Part shown: in pieces, positions 1-5,296 of the stretch
How the letters are laid out: every line of letters begins with the position of its first letter
Position numbering within the stretch: position 1 is the stretch's first letter
Translations under genes and position numbers: made by a program
Virus record (IMG/VR): IMGVR_UViG_3300037358_000096
Location: 1 to 27,594 of that record
DNA length: 27,594 nucleotides
From: a virus
Reading direction: 5' to 3' (one strand)
The notes under the pieces: generated by a model
Seen by the model: only the letters and a program-made list of their open reading frames with translations
The model's database searches: none
What the model was told of the DNA's origin: nothing

Positions 1-324
1 GACGCGGTTTTGGATGGCGGTCAGACTGGAAAGATCCGCTGTCTGCACCGGCAGGTTTTCAGGATTGGTAATCGCGCCCAGGAACCGCGGCACCTGATCC
101 CCGCGCAGACTGCCGAGCGCGCCGGGATCGTATGGGAACGGCATCTGCGAGCGTTCGGCATCGAGCGGTGCCAGCCGACGCATTTCGCGTTTGTTGGTCT
201 GGCCGATGAATGCAGGGAACACGAGGCGACGCCGGCGACGCCGCGACCCGTTGCCGAGCGCGGTCGACGCGTGCACCGATTGCACGCCGGGCTGGGCTTT
301 GATCAGATCGGCGAACAGGATCAT
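1..324 (-). CDS. Partial phage protein running off the left edge
   Basis: An open minus-strand frame of 108 codons starts at the ATG at 322-324 and reaches base 1 without a stop, so the C-terminus lies outside the window. A GAGG ribosome site lies six bases before the ATG. The N-terminus reads MILFADLIKAQPGVQSVHAS, followed by a run of six arginines near residues 27-32 and later the hydrophobic/proline-rich segment MPFPYDPGALGSL. No family is recognised. It is the last visible member of the leftward head and packaging gene train, so a structural or assembly role is likely but unproven. The plus-strand frame on the same bases (10-510) has arginine-rich, shadow-like composition and is rejected. 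Confidence 0.6.
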   Translation of the reverse strand, partial: MILFADLIKAQPGVQSVHASTALGNGSRRRRRRLVFPAFIGQTNKREMRRLAPLDAERSQMPFPYDPGALGSLRGDQVPRFLGAITNPENLPVQTADLSSLTAIQNRV

Positions 325-335
325 GGAGAACCTCG

Positions 336-524
336 ATGGATCCGGACTTCGCGATATGCCCAAAATGCCTCGAACAATTCGACGTGCCGAAAGACGGGAC
401 GAAGTTATGGGGCCGCGTGGTCCGCTGTACCCATTGCCGGGTGCGCTGGGTCGTGTCCCTTGAAGAAAGCCCGCTCGATCACGCGATGGAGATCGTTTTG
501 GCCGACGTGAAGTCAAACGGCTGA
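336..524 (+). CDS. Small MJ0042-type zinc-ribbon protein
   Basis: This 62-residue protein contains CPKC at residues 8-11, then F-D-V-P, then G-R-V-V-R-C-T-H-C and a tryptophan. That is the spacing of the MJ0042/zinc_ribbon_5 family, in which two CxxC pairs bind one zinc. A GGAGA ribosome site lies eight bases before the ATG. The gene runs against its minus-strand neighbours. Its start is only 11 bases from the divergent start at 324, and the GGAGAACCTC between them serves as ribosome site on both strands. Its 3' end overlaps the convergent gene 479-757 by 46 bases. The role is unknown; members are usually small nucleic-acid- or protein-binding modules. Confidence 0.65.
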   Translation: MDPDFAICPKCLEQFDVPKDGTKLWGRVVRCTHCRVRWVVSLEESPLDHAMEIVLADVKSNG

Positions 525-757
525 TCGAACCAATCGACGGACGGCGGCTCAGACGGAAAGCCAGTGAACCGCGCAACGTTATCGAACTTGTTCCGGCAGT
601 CGGCGAGCGTCTTGCCGCACTGACCATCGCCGAGCGCCGCAAAAGCGTTGACGCGGCACGTGGCGTCGTACAGCCAGGCGTCGGGCACCGCGCAAACGCG
701 CAACAGCGTGTCGCGGAGAGCCTTGTCCATGGATGGCGGCGAAGTCAGGGTGCTCAA
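479..757 (-). CDS. Hypothetical small protein, TTG start
   Basis: 92 residues from a TTG codon at 755-757. The TTG start is favoured because it overlaps the stop of the upstream gene as TTGA (754-757) and is preceded by a strong GAGGGG site, whereas the in-frame ATG at 728-730 has no ribosome site. The protein holds four cysteines (C22, C34, C47, C54) but no recognisable zinc-ribbon spacing, and a C-terminal W-F-D-Q-P segment. No family is recognised. It sits in the leftward train of small genes after the head module. Its 3' end overlaps the zinc-ribbon gene on the opposite strand. Confidence 0.55.
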   Translation of the reverse strand: MSTLTSPPSMDKALRDTLLRVCAVPDAWLYDATCRVNAFAALGDGQCGKTLADCRNKFDNVARFTGFPSEPPSVDWFDQPFDFTSAKTISIA

Positions 758-951
758 AGAACAGGTCCCCTCGCACGGCTGAAATCAGAAGATGGCTTCA
801 GTTCCCGGATTAGCTCGCCACAGTCGCGACAAGACCAGTCGGTATGCTCAGCCACAAATTCTGGGTTGCGAATTAAAAACGAATAGGAGGGGCAAGCCCC
901 GATCATCACGCCGACGCTTTTGCCTCCCGGGCAACGGTCAGGTGTGCTCAT
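754..951 (-). CDS. Hypothetical small cysteine-containing protein
   Basis: 65 residues, ATG at 949-951 overlapping the upstream stop as ATGA. It has single cysteines near residues 7 and 20 and a CRDC pair near residues 41-44, which may form a loose four-cysteine metal site. The central segment SYSFLIRNPEF is hydrophobic. No named family is recognised. Stop-start overlaps with both neighbours (754-757 and 948-951) make it very likely to be translated as part of one polycistronic message. Confidence 0.55.
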   Translation of the reverse strand: MSTPDRCPGGKSVGVMIGACPSYSFLIRNPEFVAEHTDWSCRDCGELIRELKPSSDFSRARGPVL

Positions 952-1148
952 GGCTTGTCGCGCGGTGTCGGGTCAACGACCACCCAGGCCAAGCCCTCTC
1001 GATAAACCGGACGCGCGTCGAACTCACGGCCGGCGTTTCTGAAGTGTCGCTGACCCCAGATCACAAAGTCGGGAAGCACCAGGAACGGCGGGATGGTCGC
1101 ATACGACACGAGCGCGCCGCCCTCAACCTCAAGCCGAATGACCGGCAT
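948..1148 (-). CDS. Hypothetical 66-residue beta-rich protein
   Basis: Starts at the ATG at 1146-1148 (MPVIRLEVEGGALVSYATIP), with a GAGGTAG ribosome site just upstream and only two bases after the stop of the gene at 1151. A longer open frame extends upstream to 1637, but its arginine-rich composition and overlap with better genes show it to be a shadow. The protein is rich in V, I and aromatic residues and looks like a small all-beta fold. No family is recognised. It ends in an ATGA overlap with the next gene. Confidence 0.6.
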   Translation of the reverse strand: MPVIRLEVEGGALVSYATIPPFLVLPDFVIWGQRHFRNAGREFDARPVYREGLAWVVVDPTPRDKP

Positions 1149-1150
1149 GC

Positions 1151-1513
1151 CTACCTCCGAATGGTAAATCCCTCGCCGTAAACCGCGCCGCGCCGGCCCT
1201 CCATCACACCCTCGTATCCTAGATTGCCAGGCAGCTCGACCACTTCCAGGCCTTCGACGACGCCGCCCTTGATCTGGAACCCCTCCGTGCCGTTGCGCAA
1301 GGCCGCGTCGAACCGCGCCGTGGCAGCACGATATTCGGCGATGAACTCGGCATCGGGCGTATCGACGGAAACGATCGGCCGGGGCGGCGGTGCGACGTAC
1401 TCGTCTTTGATCGGCGGCGGGATCGGCGCTTCGTGGCGGGCTGCGCGCAGCTTGTTGTGCGCCTCGCGAAACCGCGGCGACAGCTTTGACCAGTTGGCGG
1501 TTTCGTAGCTCAT
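1151..1513 (-). CDS. Hypothetical 120-residue protein
   Basis: ATG at 1511-1513 overlaps the upstream stop at 1510 as ATGA. The N-terminal third is basic and helical (SKLSPRFREAHNKLRAARHE), followed by a proline-rich linker (PIPPPIKDEYVAPPPRPIVS) and a glycine/valine-rich C-terminal half that may be a small beta domain. No family is recognised. A helical N-terminus joined by a proline linker to a beta domain would suit a minor virion or adaptor protein, but this is only an inference from its place in the head-module train. Confidence 0.6.
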   Translation of the reverse strand: MSYETANWSKLSPRFREAHNKLRAARHEAPIPPPIKDEYVAPPPRPIVSVDTPDAEFIAEYRAATARFDAALRNGTEGFQIKGGVVEGLEVVELPGNLGYEGVMEGRRGAVYGEGFTIRR

Positions 1514-1668
1514 TTCGCCCGTGCTCCGCCACGCTCCGGCGCGCGATAGCCGGCGCTTGATGTCTCAATCGTCCACGGCAGCTTGTCGACGATCGCCAGC
1601 AGCACGGCGCGCAGCTCGTCCACCGATTGCGCGTCATCGACCGCCCGGACTGCGTCCTGTTTGGTCAC
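1510..1668 (-). CDS. Small helical protein, GTG start
   Basis: 52 residues from a GTG at 1666-1668, which overlaps the stop of the preceding gene (1665) as GTGA. It also ends in an ATGA overlap at 1513. A longer frame up to 1788 contains arginine-rich shadow sequence, so the GTG is preferred. The core DAVRAVDDAQSVDELRAVLL is an amphipathic helix pair. No family is recognised. Confidence 0.55.
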   Translation of the reverse strand: MTKQDAVRAVDDAQSVDELRAVLLAIVDKLPWTIETSSAGYRAPERGGARAK

Positions 1669-1913
1669 GGCATCAGTATCCTTCGGCGTTGATCGGTAAT
1701 GCTCGCGTCTGGTGCCGACTGCCGCAGCGTCGCGGCCAAGGTCGCATCGTTCTCGGCGGCGAACAACATCAGCGTGCGGCCAGCCCATTCGGGACCGAGG
1801 TCCGACAGGTCAATCAGCATTGACCGCGGCCCGATCAGCGCGCGCAGTTCGGCGTGCGTCAGGCCGATCGCGATCCCGAGCTTGTCCTGCACCTTGCCGG
1901 CGGATTTGAGCAA
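1665..1913 (-). CDS. Hypothetical 82-residue protein, TTG start
   Basis: Translation is assigned from the TTG at 1911-1913 because GAAGGGA lies seven bases upstream and no earlier in-frame start has a ribosome site. The protein reads as natural sequence (LGIAIGLTHAELRALIGP, then SMLIDLSDLGPEWAGRTLML). It overlaps the 3' end of the gene 1810-2181 by 104 bases, long for this genome, so either the upstream gene has a dispensable tail or one boundary is wrong. No family is recognised. Confidence 0.5.
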   Translation of the reverse strand: MLKSAGKVQDKLGIAIGLTHAELRALIGPRSMLIDLSDLGPEWAGRTLMLFAAENDATLAATLRQSAPDASITDQRRRILMP

Positions 1914-2181
1914 CGGACGATCCCTTCAGCCAATTCGGATCGAGCCACGGCGGCGGCAGCGGCACGGGCGGTTGCCAGTCGGGATCGTCGATCGCCGCCA
2001 GCACGGCGTAGGCGTTGCGCCGATCGCAATCAATGCGGGCCTGTCGGGCGTAGCGGCTTTTGAACATCGTCACGCGATCCCAGACGCGGTCGACGGTCCA
2101 GTAGGAGATGCCGCGTTGGTTCGTGCCGACGCTCACCGTGTAAGTGTTCAACGCGGCGATGGCGCGCTGACTGCGGGTCAC
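1810..2181 (-). CDS. Hypothetical protein, GTG start, C-terminal tail uncertain
   Basis: 123 residues from a GTG at 2179-2181 that overlaps the upstream stop as GTGA. Residues 1-88 look genuine: a basic N-terminus (MTRSQRAIAALNTYTVSVGT), an aromatic centre (ISYWTVDRVWDRVTMFKSRY) and a proline/tryptophan segment ending WLDPNWLKG. The last 35 residues are arginine/aspartate-rich and overlap the next gene, so they may simply be read-through to a chance stop. No family is recognised. Confidence 0.55.
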   Translation of the reverse strand: MTRSQRAIAALNTYTVSVGTNQRGISYWTVDRVWDRVTMFKSRYARQARIDCDRRNAYAVLAAIDDPDWQPPVPLPPPWLDPNWLKGSSVAQIRRQGAGQARDRDRPDARRTARADRAAVNAD

Positions 2182-2600
2182 AGCGCAATGACCTTCGGCA
2201 GCGCCGGCCGTTCACGTTCCCTGATCGGTGCGGGCGGCGGCGCTCGCAGCCGCGCCACGTGTCGACGGGCCATTAACCGGCTGCGCGCGTCGGGCGGGTA
2301 ATCGTCGGGCTCCTCGTATCGCACCGTCGCCCGTGCCGCGACGTGCGGGTATTCGGTGCCGTAGGCCTTGCGCCACTCGTGCGCCCGCGCACCCGGCGTG
2401 CCGCGCCATCCCAGGCGGATCGCCGTGATACACTTCTGGACCGTGCCGCCTTTGGCCCGCAGCGCGTTGGCCGCGTCGAGCGGGCTGGTGAAGAACGGCC
2501 CGAAAGCGATCAGTCGGCGCAACTCGCGCGGCAGGCTGTCGAACGCGGCCATTTCGGCAACGATTTGTCTGGGCGGCCGGAGCTTGCGCGGCCGGATCAC
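2178..2600 (-). CDS. DUF6525-like small protein
   Basis: 140 residues from a GTG at 2598-2600, in GTGA overlap with the ribbon-helix-helix gene and preceded by GAGGAC. Residues 15-65 (MAAFDSLPRELRRLIAFGP, then a helical segment ending in IRLGWRGTPG) resemble small alphaproteobacterial phage proteins of the DUF6525 type, which share an M-x-A-F-D-x-L-P-x-x-L-R-x-x-I pattern. The C-terminal half is basic and proline-rich. No biochemical role is established for that family. The family call is by eye, so moderate. Confidence 0.6.
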   Translation of the reverse strand: MIRPRKLRPPRQIVAEMAAFDSLPRELRRLIAFGPFFTSPLDAANALRAKGGTVQKCITAIRLGWRGTPGARAHEWRKAYGTEYPHVAARATVRYEEPDDYPPDARSRLMARRHVARLRAPPPAPIRERERPALPKVIAL

Positions 2601-2734
2601 GATCGTCCTCGATGCTCATCAATGATGCGCCGAACCAAATCCGAGACAGTCACGCCGAGACGCTTCGCCTCGACCTTGAGCCAGGCGAGTTGCGGCGCGG
2701 TGAACGTCACCGTCAGGCGTTGGGTATCAGCCAT
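2597..2734 (-). CDS. Ribbon-helix-helix (CopG/Arc-like) DNA-binding protein
   Basis: A 45-residue gene starting at the ATG at 2732-2734. The sequence follows the ribbon-helix-helix pattern: a beta strand with alternating residues (QRLTVTFTAPQL), helix one (AWLKVEAKRLG) and helix two (TVSDLVRRIIDEHR). Proteins of this fold dimerise and insert the paired strands into the major groove, acting as repressors or antitoxins. No partner toxin is visible, so a transcription regulator is the better guess. It ends in a GTGA overlap with the DUF6525-like gene. The ribosome site is weak. Confidence 0.65.
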   Translation of the reverse strand: MADTQRLTVTFTAPQLAWLKVEAKRLGVTVSDLVRRIIDEHRGRS

Positions 2735-2750
2735 CTGGTGAGAATACGCA

Positions 2751-2834
2751 TCACGTTGGCGTCAGGTCAACGCCCGTTCGCATAATTGTGCCCAAAATCC
2801 GGGCGCACTTTGCAAGCGCGGGGACCGGAGTCAT
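2751..2834 (-). CDS. Possible 27-residue micro-ORF
   Basis: ATG at 2832-2834 overlaps the stop of the upstream 31-residue ORF as ATGA, the coupling used throughout this genome. The product (MTPVPALAKCARILGTIMRT and seven more residues) is hydrophobic with basic residues. There is no clear independent ribosome site. It could be a real micro-protein or only a translational spacer before the ribbon-helix-helix gene. Confidence 0.25.
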   Translation of the reverse strand: MTPVPALAKCARILGTIMRTGVDLTPT

Positions 2835-2926
2835 GATCCGATCATACCCAGCCGATGGGCAATCTCCTGGCCGTAGCGGAAGGCGCCTTCCGTGGGGCTG
2901 CAGCAAAGTCCAGGCATCCATGTCAC
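2831..2926 (-). CDS. Micro-protein of 31 residues with strong ribosome site
   Basis: GTG at 2924-2926 is preceded eight bases upstream by AAAGGAGAG, one of the best ribosome sites in the window, and overlaps the stop of the frame ending at 2923 as GTGA. The product ends in a natural-looking amphipathic stretch (GAFRYGQEIAHRLGMIGS) and carries a CC pair near residues 8-9. No family is recognised. Its 3' end overlaps the next micro-ORF as ATGA. Confidence 0.4.
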   Translation of the reverse strand: MTWMPGLCCSPTEGAFRYGQEIAHRLGMIGS

Positions 2927-3069
2927 CACCACCGCTCTCCTTTACCGGAGGGCGGTGGCCGACCTCCGCTGGGCGGCGGCATAGCGTAGGCAATCGAGCG
3001 AATATCCGGCGGCAAGGCGCGCGCGCCGGCCTTCGCGGTCACGCCGCGGTGGCCACCCCAGGACCGCAT
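2923..3069 (-). CDS. Possible 48-residue proline/glycine-rich ORF
   Basis: The ATG at 3067-3069 has GGAAGA about eight bases upstream, and the stop forms a GTGA overlap with the well-supported micro-ORF at 2926. The product ends MPPPSGGRPPPSGKGERWW. It overlaps the gene 2942-3229 in another frame for most of its length, so at most one of the two is likely to be important; the overlap with the next start is the main argument for this one. Confidence 0.25.
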   Translation of the reverse strand: MRSWGGHRGVTAKAGARALPPDIRSIAYAMPPPSGGRPPPSGKGERWW

Positions 3070-3229
3070 GCTTGCGGTCTTCCGCGCGTGGAACGTACCG
3101 CGTGCACGCCAGCAGGAAGCGGCCAAGGAACAGGTCCGGTCGCTCTTTGGCGCGGCGCGCGTTCGCCAGCGCATTCAGGTGATTCTGACGGTTCGCGCGA
3201 ATGACCGCGAGGCGAGCGGCTGTCACCAT
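2942..3229 (-). CDS. Basic hypothetical protein of 95 residues
   Basis: Starts at the ATG at 3227-3229 with AAAGAGAA upstream; an earlier in-frame ATG at 3269-3271 has no ribosome site and lies inside the ATGCAT repeat. The first half is convincing (ARLAVIRANRQNHLNALANA, then RAKERPDLFLGRFLLACTRY): basic, helical, with a hydrophobic patch. The second half is arginine-rich and may be less reliable. No family is recognised. Confidence 0.45.
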   Translation of the reverse strand: MVTAARLAVIRANRQNHLNALANARRAKERPDLFLGRFLLACTRYVPRAEDRKHAVLGWPPRRDREGRRARLAAGYSLDCLRYAAAQRRSATALR

Positions 3230-3265
3230 TTCGGTTCTCTTTCGCAAGATTGCTAAATCGGCCCC

Positions 3266-3291
3266 ATGCATGGAAATGCATAAAAATGCAT
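3266..3291. repeat. Three ATGCAT palindromes phased at 10 bp
   Basis: ATGCAT occurs at 3266-3271, 3276-3281 and 3286-3291, separated by four A/G-rich bases each, so the copies lie on one face of the helix. The array sits in the short gap between the head-morphogenesis gene (stop at 3301) and the next leftward gene. It could be a protein-binding array or a cluster of adenine-methylation sites. Confidence 0.7.
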
Positions 3292-3300
3292 AACCGGCGA

Positions 3301-4353
3301 TCAGCCCGGCCGCGCGCCCTCGGCGATCTGGAACCGTTCGGTGCAGCGGCACCCGGTGTGCGGCTGCGGCGGCATGGCCACCGGCCCCTCTGGCGTCGCG
3401 TATTGCCCGCCGAACGGCACGCCGTCGGCGTTCATCAGCGGGATCGCTGAGCACACGGGACACACCCTTTCGTCGGCCGCCGTCTGCCAGAAACGCAGCA
3501 CGTCGCTCGCCTTGAGCCCGCGGCGATCGGCATATTGCGCCCAGGCAGCAGCTCGCCCGGCATTGGCTGCGGCCAGAGCTTCCTGCCGCGCGATGACGCG
3601 TGCTCGATAGGCGATGCTGCGCTCGGTGTAGCGAGCGACCATCTTGTCGATCTGGGCGTCGGTCAGCACGTCGCCGTCGATCGCGCGTTGCACGGTCGAG
3701 TCGAACCGCCGATCGCGCAGCACCCGGTTGAGGGCCGCGGGGGATCCATTCTCGAGCAACACCCGATAATTCTCGATCGCCGCCGCCTGCCGCGGGGTCA
3801 GCCCCAGCGTGTCAACGATTGTCTCGGCAATCTCGGTGGCATCGAGGCCGCCGGTCATGCCCTGGCGGATGTCCTGGTCGATCACGGTCTCGACCGAGTC
3901 GGCCAATCGTTGGATGAACGCGTCGCGTGCCGCGGCCTGGCCGGCGGTCACTGCGGGATCGATCGCGTCGAACACCGGGGATGCCGGCAGGAAGCCAACC
4001 GCCGGCGGCGGCCGATACGGCATCGTTGGCAGCGCTATCAGGTCGGCGTCGGCCTCGGCTACCTCGCCCGCCGTCACATCACCCGCCACCTCGTTCTGCA
4101 ACGTCACCAGCGCGGCCGTGGCAGGCCGCATGGCCTCCGCGATGTCTGCCCGGCTCACCATGGTCCGCACGGCCAGCCAGCCGCCTGCGGCCAATAGTGA
4201 CGCGATTGTGGCGACGTCCAGCGCGTCGCTCAGTCGTTGCCACCCGGCAGAGATCAGCAGGGCAATCGCTTCGTCCCGCGCTTCGGCGGCCTGCCGGGCC
4301 GGATCGTCCTCGTCCTGATAATCGGCTGCGGCGAGCGGTCGCTGTCCGGTCAT
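3301..4353 (-). CDS. Phage head morphogenesis protein (SPP1 gp7/Mu gpF type)
   Basis: 350 residues from the ATG at 4351-4353, in ATGA overlap with the DUF551-like gene; the longer frame to 4383 is not needed. The C-terminal segment carries the family signature: R-F-W-Q-T-A-A-D-E-R-V-C-P-V-C, then G-x-P-F, then H-T-G-C-R-C near the end, a four-cysteine/histidine site typical of minor head proteins that follow the portal gene. The middle is helical (RQAAAIENYRVLLENG, TERSIAYRARVIARQEALAA), matching the usual capsid-assembly domain. In SPP1 and Mu the homologues join the connector region and influence head assembly and DNA ejection. Position downstream of terminase and portal fits. Confidence 0.88.
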   Translation of the reverse strand: MTGQRPLAAADYQDEDDPARQAAEARDEAIALLISAGWQRLSDALDVATIASLLAAGGWLAVRTMVSRADIAEAMRPATAALVTLQNEVAGDVTAGEVAEADADLIALPTMPYRPPPAVGFLPASPVFDAIDPAVTAGQAAARDAFIQRLADSVETVIDQDIRQGMTGGLDATEIAETIVDTLGLTPRQAAAIENYRVLLENGSPAALNRVLRDRRFDSTVQRAIDGDVLTDAQIDKMVARYTERSIAYRARVIARQEALAAANAGRAAAWAQYADRRGLKASDVLRFWQTAADERVCPVCSAIPLMNADGVPFGGQYATPEGPVAMPPQPHTGCRCTERFQIAEGARPG

Positions 4354-4556
4354 GCGGTGGGTGGATCGGGAAACGGCATCCAATGAGTAGGTTGCGGTTT
4401 CTCGGCGTCGTCCTCCTCGTCGGGGTTGGTGCTGTCATGCCAACCGTCACCGTCGTCGCTGAGCCAACCGACAAAGACGCGCGTCCCGTTCCACAACAAC
4501 ACGTGCGCTTCGTCTCGCTCGGGCGAGTACGTTTCTATCGGTTGCCAGTTTGTCAT
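4350..4556 (-). CDS. DUF551-like small protein
   Basis: 68 residues from the ATG at 4554-4556 (ATGA overlap upstream). It begins NWQPIETYSPERDEAHVLLW and closes with T-H-W-M-P-F-P-D-P-P, with G-W...D-G-W-H-D between, which is the DUF551 pattern (W-x-P-I-x-T...V-x-V-x-W...T-H-W-M-P-L-P-x-P-P). These small proteins are common in phages and have no established function. A partial second copy of the N-terminal motif is fused to the neighbouring zinc-ribbon gene. Confidence 0.75.
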   Translation of the reverse strand: MTNWQPIETYSPERDEAHVLLWNGTRVFVGWLSDDGDGWHDSTNPDEEDDAEKPQPTHWMPFPDPPTA

Positions 4557-4741
4557 GCGTGCGGGCTCGCGTCTTCCGACAAATAGATCATGCCGTCCTT
4601 CACGATGATCTGGCGCAACGGCTGATCGTCGGGGCCGAGCACGACCGGATACCCTTTGGCCGCGCAAGCGGTGCTGCCCTCAAGGATGATCAGGTGCGTG
4701 ATCAGGTCACCGAGCGACATCGGCTCAAAGGCAACCGGCAT
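4553..4741 (-). CDS. Hypothetical 62-residue protein
   Basis: Starts at the ATG at 4739-4741 (MPVAFEPMSLGDLITHLIIL). Upstream in-frame sequence to 4882 is a shadow of the zinc-ribbon gene. Its start lies inside the 3' end of that gene (overlap 17 bases) and its stop overlaps the DUF551-like start as ATGA. The C-terminal half alternates hydrophobic and charged residues (PLRQIIVKDGMIYLSED), suggesting a beta hairpin. No family is recognised. Confidence 0.55.
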   Translation of the reverse strand: MPVAFEPMSLGDLITHLIILEGSTACAAKGYPVVLGPDDQPLRQIIVKDGMIYLSEDASPHA

Positions 4742-4955
4742 CGTGCGTAAAGCTCGCGAGCAGTGCTTGTATTTCCCACTCGGGTAGTGTTTCGATCGGC
4801 TGCCAGTCCGATAATCTGATAATGGTCTCCCCGCAGGCATGGCACACGCGGCATTCACGGCCAGGGTGAGTGGGGAGGCCATCCGGTATTACTTCCGTCG
4901 GGCCGCCGCATTGTGGGCAAGGGTCACCCGGCACTCTGTCGAATACGTCGGTCAT
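4725..4955 (-). CDS. Zinc-ribbon protein with DUF551-like tail
   Basis: 76 residues from the ATG at 4953-4955, with TAGGAG seven bases upstream. Residues 13-35 carry C-P-Q-C-G...C-R-V-C-H-A-C-G-E, a four-cysteine zinc ribbon. After it the sequence reads SDWQPIETLPEWE, the opening motif of DUF551 proteins, but the domain then ends after about 20 residues. The DNA under this motif is close to that of the DUF551 gene at 4556, so the tail looks like a truncated duplicate. No further function is assignable. Confidence 0.65.
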   Translation of the reverse strand: MTDVFDRVPGDPCPQCGGPTEVIPDGLPTHPGRECRVCHACGETIIRLSDWQPIETLPEWEIQALLASFTHDAGCL

Positions 4956-4972
4956 GTTGGAACTCCTACAGC

Positions 4973-5296
4973 TCACCCGGCCCTCCGCCGTGCCGCCCGG
5001 CGCAACGCATCGTGCCGGTCGGATTTCAACGCGGCGATCTCTTTGCGCGCCAGGAACAGCTCAGAGCGGGCTTCATTGCGCTCGCGCTCGTATTGCGTCG
5101 AAAGCACTTGCATGCGGTTCCACCATTCGATCTGGCAGGCCGTGACGGAGAGCGTCGCCTCGCGTGATTTCAGCTCGGTAAGCTCGGTAGTCAGTCGCGC
5201 AATGGTTTCGTCGTTGCGGACGCACTCATCCAGCGCGGCGTCCCGTTCTTTGAGCGCATGAAGCAACGCTCGTCCGCCCATGTCGTCTGCCATCAT
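4973..5296 (-). CDS. Coiled-coil small protein following the portal gene
   Basis: 107 residues, ATG at 5294-5296 in ATGA overlap with the portal stop. Almost the whole chain is helical with heptad-like spacing (DETIARLTTELTELKSREA, ERERNEARSELFLARKEI) and ends in a basic tail (ALRRAARRRAG). No enzymatic motif is seen. Immediate coupling to the portal gene suggests a role in head assembly, such as a portal-associated or scaffold-like factor, but this is an inference from position and coiled-coil content. Confidence 0.65.
   Translation of the reverse strand: MMADDMGGRALLHALKERDAALDECVRNDETIARLTTELTELKSREATLSVTACQIEWWNRMQVLSTQYERERNEARSELFLARKEIAALKSDRHDALRRAARRRAG

Noticed and set aside
948-1637. 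229-codon frame starting at 1637
   Set aside because: Only its last 66 codons look like protein; the rest overlaps two better-supported genes in other frames.
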